From the NCBI GenBank assembly GCA_009936895.1, contig JAACDS010000425.1, positions 1 through 8,021 on the forward strand: DNA of 8,021 bases. The letters are read 5' to 3'. The position numbers and the translations under genes are program-made. The notes below the pieces were generated by a model, which did not search any database, was not told the origin of the DNA, and saw nothing but the letters and a program-made list of their open reading frames with translations. This document shows, piece after piece, positions 1 through 6,446 of the stretch (positions within the stretch are counted from its first letter, which is position 1; every line of letters begins with the position of its first letter). Origin of the DNA: Pseudomonadota bacterium (GTDB lineage: Bacteria; Pseudomonadota; Gammaproteobacteria; Pseudomonadales; Azotimanducaceae).

Positions 1-1003
1 CCCCTGACGCGTTGTCGATCAAGGCCGTTCGAATGGCAATATTAAAGTGGGCCTGACGCTTTGGCGCAATGTAGCCAATGGCACCGGTATAGATCTCACG
101 AGGGGTTGTTTCAAGATCGCGGATATGCAGCATCGACGCTCGTTTGGGCGCACCCGTAATGGACGCTGCAGGAAACAACTCGCGGAAAATTTCGGTCACG
201 CTAGCTTGAGTTCTGGCCTCGACCCTAGAAGTCATCTGCCAAACCGTGGGGTATCGCTCCATTGCGAACAGCTTGGATACCTGAACCGACCCGGGCTCTG
301 CGATGCGCCCGAGATCATTCCGCACCATATCGGTAATCATCAGATTTTCCGCCTGATTCTTGGCCGACGCGGCAAGCCAATCTCGCTGAGCCTGATCCGT
401 CGCAGGGTCATTTTTTCTGGACGCAGTACCCTTCATAGGCTGGGAATAAATCTGTTCACCGTCTAACGCAAAAAAACATTCAGGCGAAGCGGACACTATA
501 GTATGGGAATCCCCCTCGATAAATGCCGCGTGGGGTGCACCCGCTGCGACGTCCGCAAAGAGCTGGCTGGGGTCGTTCACCACACCCTGCAGACGGGTGG
601 TGTGATTGATTTGATACACGCTGCCGGCGGCGATTAGGTCGCGTATCTGCTCGATAGAATCTCTATGAGAACGGGCGCTTTCGGTAAAACGCCAAAGCTG
701 ATGACTGCCTTGTTCAGACGCTACCGGCGCTGCCACGACCTCGCTCGACGAAAACAGCCCGAAACAGATCAAGGGCATCTCGCTGTCTGCGTGCACTGAC
801 ATGCTTGGATCAAACCCTAAGGCGGCCTCGTAAGTGACGAAGCCTACGGCGGTAAGGCTTTCAGATTCCACTCGAGCTTCGACCTCGGTCATCACACTGA
901 CAACACGCTGAGGATCGCGTGTTGTCAGCACTGCGACGGGATTTGCAAATAACAACCACTGGCCAGTGTCATTGTGATGCAACAATGCGCTGTGAATGAT
1001 CAA
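1..1003 (-). CDS. pabB: Aminodeoxychorismate synthase component I (PabB-type chorismate-binding enzyme), 3' end cut by window edge
   Basis: This enzyme converts chorismate to 4-amino-4-deoxychorismate, using ammonia from a glutaminase partner, in cytosolic p-aminobenzoate/folate synthesis. 334 residues are visible with no stop before the left edge. Residues about 16-66 match the short N-terminal domain of this family (WLLFANPV, then VTYEAALGFDP). The chorismate-binding domain follows: YQINHTTRL (130-138), SASPE (171-175), PMKGTASR (189-196), ENLMITDMVRNDLGR (219-233) and SITGAPKRASM (281-291). Lys191 in PMKGT corresponds to the lysine typical of aminodeoxychorismate synthases; anthranilate synthases usually have another residue there, which favours PabB over TrpE. 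An in-frame TAG lies at 1021-1019 and no ATG or GTG occurs before the conserved WLLF segment, so I chose TTG at 1003, with a weak GGGA 9 nt upstream. The short N-terminus resembles that of PabB-PabC fusion proteins, but the C-terminus lies outside the window, so a fused lyase domain can be neither shown nor excluded. It is transcribed divergently from the receptor gene. Confidence 0.88.
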   Translation of the reverse strand, partial: MIIHSALLHHNDTGQWLLFANPVAVLTTRDPQRVVSVMTEVEARVESESLTAVGFVTYEAALGFDPSMSVHADSEMPLICFGLFSSSEVVAAPVASEQGSHQLWRFTESARSHRDSIEQIRDLIAAGSVYQINHTTRLQGVVNDPSQLFADVAAGAPHAAFIEGDSHTIVSASPECFFALDGEQIYSQPMKGTASRKNDPATDQAQRDWLAASAKNQAENLMITDMVRNDLGRIAEPGSVQVSKLFAMERYPTVWQMTSRVEARTQASVTEIFRELFPAASITGAPKRASMLHIRDLETTPREIYTGAIGYIAPKRQAHFNIAIRTALIDNASG

Positions 1004-1209
1004 AATGTGGTGTCCCAGCTATAAGCACAATCTGAAAGATGCGATCAGCAACGCAGCAGCGTTTCGCCGCTCGCTAATCAGTTGGTCGCTAGTCTAACGC
1101 CGGGCGATTCAAAAAGATTCATAGTGACCATGAGAAGAACGCGCGCCGAATCAATAGACCCGAGACACGTCATCGCTGAAGATGCTCGCTCACTTTGATG
1201 AGGGCCGTT

Positions 1210-1214
1210 AAGGA
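1210..1214 (+). promoter_or_regulatory. Ribosome binding site of the TonB-dependent receptor gene
   Basis: AAGGA lies 6 nt upstream of the ATG at 1221 and supports that start. The signal peptide begins directly after this ATG, which agrees. I found no convincing -35/-10 pair in the spacer between this gene and the divergent pabB. Confidence 0.7.
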
Positions 1215-1220
1215 AAACCG

Positions 1221-3191
1221 ATGACCGATCGCCGTGCTTCCCGTTTTCACCGTTTGATCGTCCTAGGGCTGGTGTTTGCCAACGCTCTGGCCTTTGCCGA
1301 GCGAACACCCCTTACTGATGTCGGAATTGAAGAAATGGTGGTCGTAGCGCACCACAAGCCAACACCCAGTCACCTTGTGGGCAGTTCGATCTCGGTCCTC
1401 GACACCCAAGAATTTGCTAATCGCATTACCTTCGATCCCAGCGCGCTGTTTCGCAATCTACCCAGCCTAAACGTCTCCCAAACGGGGACCTTTGGCAGCC
1501 TGACGTCGGTTCGGCTTAGGGGCTCAGAAAGCAATCACACCTTGGTGTTGATAGACGGTATTGAGGCCAATGATCCGGCCAACGGTGCAGCCTTCGATTT
1601 GTCGCAATTGGCAGGTGCCTCTATCGATCGTATCGAGGTACTTCATGGTCCCCAGAGCGCGCGCTACGGTGCAGAGGCCATCGGCGGCGTTATCGCCATT
1701 TATACAAGACCCACCGATTCATCCGATCTGACAGAGGATCGTGCCCTCACCCTTGGATTGGAAACCGGCAGCCGTGGGTTTCATCAGGGCAACCTAAACG
1801 TTGATGTGATTGAACGGGTGGGGGCCGCGGTATCACGCAGCCAGTTCAGCATGACGCGCGCGATCACCAACGGCAGCAATGCCTCGTTCTTCGGCTCGGA
1901 AAGCGAAGGCTTCCGCAACCGGACCTGGAGGGCGGATTCGTCTCTGCGCTGGAACGACGGCAGCGAAATAGGTCTCTCGGCCCGGGAAACACGCACCAAT
2001 CTCGACACCGACCCTCAGGACTTCGCTTTTCCCGCGACACCCACCCAAGGCCTTGTTATCGACGGTGACAACGACACGGCAGCACGCCAACGACTGATCG
2101 GCCTGCACGGTCGAATGACGAGCGGAAGCTGGTTGCATGAACTTAAACTCAGTCAAAACGCGAGCAAAACCCACTCGAGGGTGAACGGCGAGGACGACTC
2201 GGGTTTGAAAGCCTCGCTGAGAAAGGCGGACTGGGCCGCCTCTCGAGATTATGAGTACGGCAAAGTCTCTCATTCGCTGGCGCTCGGCATTCAGTACGAA
2301 CAGCGGCGGTTTCGTAACTTCAACGCAGCGTTGCCGTCTGCAAACCATAAGGCGAGAGACAAACAGCTGAGTCAGTTCGCCGAGTATCTGATGAAAAACG
2401 ACACTCGGTCTGTGTCGATCAGCACACGACGTGACCAGAACGACCGCTTTGACAATTTGACCACGTGGCGAGTCACTGGGACTCAAGCCGTTCTGAACCA
2501 AGTGCGGGTACACGGAAGTTGGGGTGAAGGCTCCGCCAATCCGACCTTTTTCGAGCTGTTCGGCTTCATCCCGGAATCGTTTGCTGGCAATCCGGATCTG
2601 AAACCGGAACGTTCCAAGGGCTGGGATCTGGGCCTGAGCGGCGAAGACTCTGATGGCCACTACACCTGGGATCTGACGTATTTTCGATCGCGGTTGAACA
2701 GTGAAATCGTGACATCGTTCGGCCCGGCCCCCAACTACTTCTCTCAACCGATCAATCGCGATGGCACAAGCCGGCGCGAGGGCTGGGAAGCCAGTCTATC
2801 CAGGGATGTGGGCGAACGAATCACCGTAGATGCCAATTTCACCCTACTGGACAGCCACGAGCCCGGGGGGCGCACGGAGGTCCGACGGCCCCGCAGGAGC
2901 GGCGGGCTCACCACGCATCTAGCCTTCGCTAACGACAAAGGTAAGGCAAATCTGTCGCTCATCTACAACGGCGTGATGCAGGACAGTGAATTCATTACAG
3001 CAACGCCGACCGATGGCGTAGAGATCAAATCGGTCACGCTCCTGAATGCTGGGATAAGCTACCAACCCAATGAGAGAACTACGCTGTTTTTCCGCGGGCA
3101 AAACCTGCTCAACAAGGAGTACCAGCAGGTGTTTAGCTACCGCGCACCGGGCGTGACCGCTTCCGTCGGCGTCATCATGACTTGGCGGTAA
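1221..3191 (+). CDS. BtuB-like TonB-dependent outer-membrane receptor
   Basis: This is a 656-residue outer-membrane active transporter driven by TonB-ExbBD. A basic N-terminus and hydrophobic core form a Sec signal peptide, with likely cleavage after AFA (residue 26). A TonB-box-like stretch, EEMVVVA, lies at 37-43. The plug domain (about 52-163) has the family pattern: LFRNLPSLNV, VRLRGSESNHTLVLIDG (97-113), RIEVLHGPQSARYG (137-150) and AIGGVIAIYT (153-162). These resemble E. coli BtuB (IRGTNASHVLVLIDG, RGPRSAVYGSDAIGGVVNI). The rest should form the 22-strand barrel; NPDLKPERS (457-465) and GQNLLNKEYQQVFSYRAPG near the end also align with BtuB. At 656 residues it is somewhat longer than the roughly 614 of E. 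coli BtuB. The last residues are TWR: the terminal residue is Arg, and the aromatic expected at the barrel end is penultimate. Family assignment is firm. Vitamin B12 as substrate is only an inference, because no other cobalamin gene and no clear cobalamin riboswitch are visible; siderophores and other ligands remain possible. Confidence 0.9.
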   Translation: MTDRRASRFHRLIVLGLVFANALAFAERTPLTDVGIEEMVVVAHHKPTPSHLVGSSISVLDTQEFANRITFDPSALFRNLPSLNVSQTGTFGSLTSVRLRGSESNHTLVLIDGIEANDPANGAAFDLSQLAGASIDRIEVLHGPQSARYGAEAIGGVIAIYTRPTDSSDLTEDRALTLGLETGSRGFHQGNLNVDVIERVGAAVSRSQFSMTRAITNGSNASFFGSESEGFRNRTWRADSSLRWNDGSEIGLSARETRTNLDTDPQDFAFPATPTQGLVIDGDNDTAARQRLIGLHGRMTSGSWLHELKLSQNASKTHSRVNGEDDSGLKASLRKADWAASRDYEYGKVSHSLALGIQYEQRRFRNFNAALPSANHKARDKQLSQFAEYLMKNDTRSVSISTRRDQNDRFDNLTTWRVTGTQAVLNQVRVHGSWGEGSANPTFFELFGFIPESFAGNPDLKPERSKGWDLGLSGEDSDGHYTWDLTYFRSRLNSEIVTSFGPAPNYFSQPINRDGTSRREGWEASLSRDVGERITVDANFTLLDSHEPGGRTEVRRPRRSGGLTTHLAFANDKGKANLSLIYNGVMQDSEFITATPTDGVEIKSVTLLNAGISYQPNERTTLFFRGQNLLNKEYQQVFSYRAPGVTASVGVIMTWR

Positions 3192-3209
3192 GAGCGTGCT
3201 TACGAAACG

Positions 3210-3272
3210 GTTGAAAAGCGTCGAGGACATCGTGTCGTTTTTCCCGCACCGAGCTATGATGGCCTTTTCAAC
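3210..3272 (+). repeat. 9-bp perfect inverted repeat in the receptor-xthA spacer
   Basis: GTTGAAAAG (3210-3218) is the exact reverse complement of CTTTTCAAC (3264-3272), with 45 nt between them. A small hairpin, GACA-TCG-TGTC (3226-3236), followed by TTTTT (3238-3242), lies inside and could be a weak terminator for the receptor gene, though its 4-bp stem is poor. The right arm ends 14 nt before the xthA ATG at 3287, so pairing of the arms would bring structure close to that start. No function is demonstrated. Confidence 0.4.
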
Positions 3273-3286
3273 ACTGGAACATGGCT

Positions 3287-4066
3287 ATGCGAATCGCCAC
3301 ATGGAACGTCAACGGCTTACGGGCGCGTCTGGAATACATCACACGTTGGCTAGAAGACCGCCAGCCTGATGTGGTTGGTCTGCAAGAACTCAAGACGCCT
3401 GACGACATGTTTCCGCACGACCATTTCAAGGACTTAGGTTACGAGGCATTAGTCCACGGTCAGAAGAGCTGGAACGGCGTGGCCATTCTGACCAAGGTTC
3501 CTGCGACATTGACGCGCACAGGGGTACCTAATCAGGACCACTTTGGCTCACGACTGATCACTGCAAACATTGACGACAAACTTGAATTCACCACTGTCTA
3601 CTGCCCAAACGGCAAAAACCTTGCACACGCAGACTTTGGCGGCAAGCTGGCATGGTACGACGATCTGACCGCTCAGTGGCAGGCAGCCAACGAAGGCCCG
3701 GCCCACAAAGTCATCTGTGGCGACTTTAACATTGTTCCCAAGGCCCTTGATGGCTGGCGCGGCGATGCTGGCGAAGGGTCGATCTTCTACACCAAGGAAG
3801 AACGCGGACGGCTGCAGGCACTAATGGATACCGGACTCACCGATCTATTCCGACATCGATACCCCGACGCTCAGGAATTTTCGTGGTGGGACTATCGCGG
3901 CGGCGCCTTTCATCGCAAGCACGGACTGCGCATCGATTTCATCCTTGGCACTGCTGGCATGCTGGACCTAACCGACGAAGTGGTGATTGACCGAGAGTAT
4001 CGCCGCAAAATTGACGAACTCACCGCTTCCGATCATGCGCCCGTGTACGCAGACGTATCGCTTTGA
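3287..4066 (+). CDS. xthA: Exodeoxyribonuclease III / AP endonuclease
   Basis: This cytosolic base-excision-repair enzyme cuts 5' to abasic sites and has 3'-5' exonuclease and 3'-phosphatase activity. Its 259 residues form one endonuclease/exonuclease/phosphatase domain, close to the 268 of E. coli ExoIII. All catalytic positions are visible: Asn7 in ATWNVNGLR, Glu34 in QELK, Tyr105 in VYCPNG, Asp146 and Asn148 in GDFN, Trp200 in SWWDYR, Asp217 in LRIDFIL, and Asp249-His250 in SDHAP. The HGQK and DMFP segments also align with E. coli XthA. I chose ATG 3287 because the product then starts MRIATWN, in register with E. coli MKFVSFN, and a GGA at 3276-3278 sits 8 nt upstream; an in-frame ATG at 3281 would add only Met-Ala and has too short a spacing. 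It follows the receptor gene by 95 bp on the same strand and may be partly cotranscribed, but the functions are unrelated. Confidence 0.95.
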   Translation: MRIATWNVNGLRARLEYITRWLEDRQPDVVGLQELKTPDDMFPHDHFKDLGYEALVHGQKSWNGVAILTKVPATLTRTGVPNQDHFGSRLITANIDDKLEFTTVYCPNGKNLAHADFGGKLAWYDDLTAQWQAANEGPAHKVICGDFNIVPKALDGWRGDAGEGSIFYTKEERGRLQALMDTGLTDLFRHRYPDAQEFSWWDYRGGAFHRKHGLRIDFILGTAGMLDLTDEVVIDREYRRKIDELTASDHAPVYADVSL

Positions 4067-4092
4067 TGGGCCCTGACCTGACGTAAAGCACC

Positions 4093-4098
4093 TATAAT
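4093..4098 (+). promoter_or_regulatory. Possible -10 element (TATAAT) upstream of the EF-G gene
   Basis: A perfect TATAAT hexamer occurs 27 bp after the xthA stop. No good -35 hexamer is found at 16-18 bp; CTGACC at 4073-4078 is the nearest candidate but its spacing is only 14 bp. If used, transcription would start near 4105 and give an EF-G leader of about 140 nt containing both hairpins described in this spacer. Promoters nearer the gene cannot be excluded. Confidence 0.3.
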
Positions 4099-4119
4099 TC
4101 GCGTGAGGTTTCAAGGATT

Positions 4120-4140
4120 CGATGGTATTCTGCGCCATCG
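4120..4140 (+). other. Small hairpin after xthA, possible weak terminator or leader stem
   Basis: CGATGG (4120-4125) and CCATCG (4135-4140) form a perfect 6-bp stem with a 9-nt loop, followed by TTATTCT. The lack of a real T-run makes it a poor intrinsic terminator. It lies 54 bp after the xthA stop. Confidence 0.35.
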
Positions 4141-4171
4141 TTATTCTAGTAAAATAATATTTTCCTTATAT

Positions 4172-4206
4172 TTCAATAGGTTATGTCCCGTAGCCTATTG
4201 AATTTT
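4172..4206 (+). promoter_or_regulatory. Strong dyad/hairpin in the EF-G leader, followed by TTTT
   Basis: The left arm TTCAATAGGTTAT (4172-4184) pairs with the right arm GTAGCCTATTGAA (4190-4202). The outer 9 bp are perfect, two of the inner four pairs are G-U, and the loop is GTCCC. TTTT follows at 4203-4206. The structure is placed after xthA and 44 nt before the EF-G ATG. It could be an xthA terminator with an AT-rich stem, an attenuator in an EF-G leader, or, as DNA, a two-fold symmetric operator. An AT-rich run with its own symmetry (AAAATA-A-TATTTT, 4151-4163) lies just upstream. The sequence alone does not separate these options. Confidence 0.55.
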
Positions 4207-4246
4207 GATCACCATAGTCTGCTACCACTTTAGATAGAGAGAACTG

Positions 4247-6331
4247 ATGAAAGACCTGACACGCTATCGCAATATCGGCATCTTCGCCCACGTCGACGCG
4301 GGCAAAACCACGACGACTGAACGCATCCTGAAGCTGACAGGTAAAATCCACAAAATCGGTGAAGTGCATGATGGTGCCGCAACCACCGACTTCATGGAAC
4401 AAGAGCAAGAGCGGGGCATTACCATTCAGTCTGCAGCAACCAGCTGCACATGGGATGACCACCGTTTGAACATCATCGATACGCCAGGACACGTGGACTT
4501 CACCATTGAAGTCTATCGCTCACTAAAAGTGTTAGACGGCGGCGTCGGCGTTTTCTGCGGCTCTGGCGGCGTTGAACCACAGTCCGAAACCAACTGGAGG
4601 TATGCCAACGAATCGGAAGTTGCTCGACTGATTTTCGTTAACAAGCTTGATCGCCTCGGCGCGGACTTTTACCGCGTCGTGGAACAGGTAGAAAAAGTAC
4701 TCGGCGCCAACCCTCTCGTGATGACTCTGCCCATTGGCGAAGAAGACGAATTCGTTGGTGTTGTCGATCTGCTGGCCCAAAAAGCGTGGACCTGGGACGA
4801 TTCCAACAATCCAGACTCGTACACGATCTCGGAAATCCCTGCAGATTTGCAGGACAAAGCCGCCGAGTACCGCGAAAAAATGGTAGAAACGGCTCTCGAG
4901 CAAGACGACGATTTGATGGAAGCCTATCTGGAAGGTAACGAGCCTTCGATTGATGACCTAAAGCGCTGCATTCGCAAGGGTACTATCGCCCTCGACTTCT
5001 TCCCAACGTTCTGCGGCTCCGCGTTTAAGAACAAGGGCGTACAAAACGTGCTGAATGCCGTTGTAGATTACCTGCCGAACCCAACCGAGGTTGATCCGCA
5101 ACCCGAAGTCGACCTCGAAGGTAATGAAACCGGCGAAGTAGCCACAGTTGATCCGAGCGGACCACTACGCGCATTGGCGTTCAAGATCATGGATGACCGC
5201 TACGGCGCGCTGACCTTCACGCGAATCTATTCAGGCACCCTCAACAAAGGCGACACGGTACTGAATACTTATACCGGTAAAACCGAGCGTATTGGTCGTA
5301 TCGTAGAAATGCACGCTGACTCGCGCGAAGAACTGGACGTTGCTCAGGCTGGAGACATCGTTGCGCTGTTGGGTATGAAGAACACCCAGACCGGTCACAC
5401 CCTGTGCGACCAGAACAAGCCAGCCACATTGGAACCCATGGTATTCCCAGATCCAGTGATCTCTGTGGCTATCTCTCCTCGAGACAAAGCCGGTGCTGAA
5501 AAAATGGGCATTGCACTGTCCAAAATGATTCAGGAAGACCCCTCGTTCTACGTTGAAACCGACGAAGAATCTGGCGAAACCATCATGAAAGGTATGGGCG
5601 AGCTTCACTTGGATATCAAGGTCGACATTCTGAAGCGGACCCATGGCATCGATGTTGATGTGGGCAAGCCACAGGTGGCATACCGTGAAACGATTACCCA
5701 AATCGTCGAAGACACCTATACCCACAAGAAGCAAACGGGAGGCTCAGGCCAGTTCGCTAAAATCGACTACACCATTGAGCCCGGTGAAGTGGGCAGCGGT
5801 TACGAGTTCGAATCCAAGGTGACCGGCGGTAACGTGCCACGAGAATTCTGGCCAGCAGTTGAGAAGGCGTTTGGCGTCAGCATGGACGAAGGCACACTCG
5901 CCGGCTTCCCGCTGCTGGACGTCAAAGTAACCCTAACCGACGGTGGATTCCACGCCGTTGACTCCTCGGCCATCGCGTACGAACTCGCGGCCAAGGCGGC
6001 TTATCGTCAGTCCATACCAAAGGCGAAGCCACAGCTGCTTGAGCCAGTAATGAAGGTTGATGTCTTTACGCCAGACGACCACGTTGGTGACGTCATCGGC
6101 GACTTGAACCGACGACGCGGCATGATCAAATCTCAGGAAGCGGGTTTGACCGGCGTTCGCGTAAAGGCGGACGTGGCATTGGCGGAAATGTTTGGCTACA
6201 TCGGTGACTTGCGCACCATGACGTCTGGCCGCGGCCAGTTCTCCATGGAGTTCTCACACTACGCGCCTTGCCCGACTAACGTGGCAGATCAGGTGATCCA
6301 GGAAGTGAAGGAACGTAAAGCCGCCAGCTAG
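4247..6331 (+). CDS. fusA2: Elongation factor G, stand-alone second-type paralogue
   Basis: This translational GTPase drives tRNA-mRNA translocation, and with ribosome recycling factor splits ribosomes; it acts on the cytosolic ribosome. It has 694 residues against 704 in E. coli FusA. The G domain shows P-loop AHVDAGKT (14-21), switch I ERGITI (55-60), DTPGH (78-82) with catalytic His82, and NKLD (132-135); SAF in CGSAFKNKG is G5. Domain II lies at about 295-395, III at 400-475 (KGMGELHLDI), IV at 475-600 (THKKQTGGSGQF, then DGGFHAVDSSA) and V at 600-690 (GDVIGDLNRRRGMIKSQE, AEMFGYIGDLRTMTSGRGQF). No key motif is lost. It is not next to rpsL, rpsG or tuf. GSGGVEPQSETNW, ANESEVARLIFVNK and a C-terminus ending KERKAAS resemble the FusA2-type EF-G of Vibrio and Shewanella rather than the str-operon copy, so I infer a paralogue. 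The start is supported by AGAGAG (4236-4241), 5 nt upstream. A strong hairpin precedes the gene and a strong terminator follows it, which suggests its own transcription unit. Confidence 0.94.
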   Translation: MKDLTRYRNIGIFAHVDAGKTTTTERILKLTGKIHKIGEVHDGAATTDFMEQEQERGITIQSAATSCTWDDHRLNIIDTPGHVDFTIEVYRSLKVLDGGVGVFCGSGGVEPQSETNWRYANESEVARLIFVNKLDRLGADFYRVVEQVEKVLGANPLVMTLPIGEEDEFVGVVDLLAQKAWTWDDSNNPDSYTISEIPADLQDKAAEYREKMVETALEQDDDLMEAYLEGNEPSIDDLKRCIRKGTIALDFFPTFCGSAFKNKGVQNVLNAVVDYLPNPTEVDPQPEVDLEGNETGEVATVDPSGPLRALAFKIMDDRYGALTFTRIYSGTLNKGDTVLNTYTGKTERIGRIVEMHADSREELDVAQAGDIVALLGMKNTQTGHTLCDQNKPATLEPMVFPDPVISVAISPRDKAGAEKMGIALSKMIQEDPSFYVETDEESGETIMKGMGELHLDIKVDILKRTHGIDVDVGKPQVAYRETITQIVEDTYTHKKQTGGSGQFAKIDYTIEPGEVGSGYEFESKVTGGNVPREFWPAVEKAFGVSMDEGTLAGFPLLDVKVTLTDGGFHAVDSSAIAYELAAKAAYRQSIPKAKPQLLEPVMKVDVFTPDDHVGDVIGDLNRRRGMIKSQEAGLTGVRVKADVALAEMFGYIGDLRTMTSGRGQFSMEFSHYAPCPTNVADQVIQEVKERKAAS

Positions 6332-6353
6332 CATCCCGTACGGATCTTCTGGC

Positions 6354-6387
6354 AAAAAAAGGCGCCCGGTTAGAGGCGCCTTTTTTG
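6354..6387. terminator. Bidirectional intrinsic terminator between EF-G and ychF
   Basis: GGCGCC (6361-6366) and GGCGCC (6375-6380) form a GC-rich stem around the 8-nt loop CGGTTAGA. Seven A (6354-6360) precede it and six T (6381-6386) follow, which extends the stem by A-U pairs and gives a U-tract on either strand. It lies 22 bp after the EF-G stop and about 60 bp after the ychF stop, so it can end both converging transcripts. Confidence 0.93.
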
Positions 6388-6446
6388 TACCCGCAGCTTT
6401 TCCTTTTCGGATCTGCTTCTGCGTAGAACGCCTCTGAAATGCGACG

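Noticed and set aside
47..466. 139-codon plus-strand open frame at the left end
   Set aside because: It is antisense to pabB motifs (ENLMITDMVRNDLGR, SITGAPKR) that clearly encode protein on the minus strand.
1156..1174. Weak resemblance to a cobalamin-riboswitch B12 box (AGACCCGAGACACGTCATC) 46 nt before a BtuB-like gene
   Set aside because: Only about two thirds of the box positions fit, and the conserved upstream core (GGGAA, GGTG-AA-TCC type segments) is not visible at 1004-1155. An Infernal run with the cobalamin model would decide.
1170..1201. Alternative small stems TCATC/GATGA and CATC/GATG before the receptor start, suggesting a switch
   Set aside because: Stems of 4-5 bp are too short to distinguish from chance, and no known leader RNA fits.
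1833..2747. 304-codon open frame on the minus strand inside the receptor gene
   Set aside because: It is fully antisense to a well-supported TonB-dependent receptor, its protein shows no recognisable motif, and long shadow frames are expected in this GC range.
4198..4236. Promoter close to EF-G using TTGAAT (4198-4203) as -35 and CATAGT (4213-4218) or TAGATA (4231-4236) as -10
   Set aside because: The spacings are 9 and 27 bp, outside the sigma-70 range.
5231..5734. 167-codon minus-strand open frame within the EF-G gene
   Set aside because: It is antisense to conserved domain II-III coding sequence, with no credible start signal or family resemblance.
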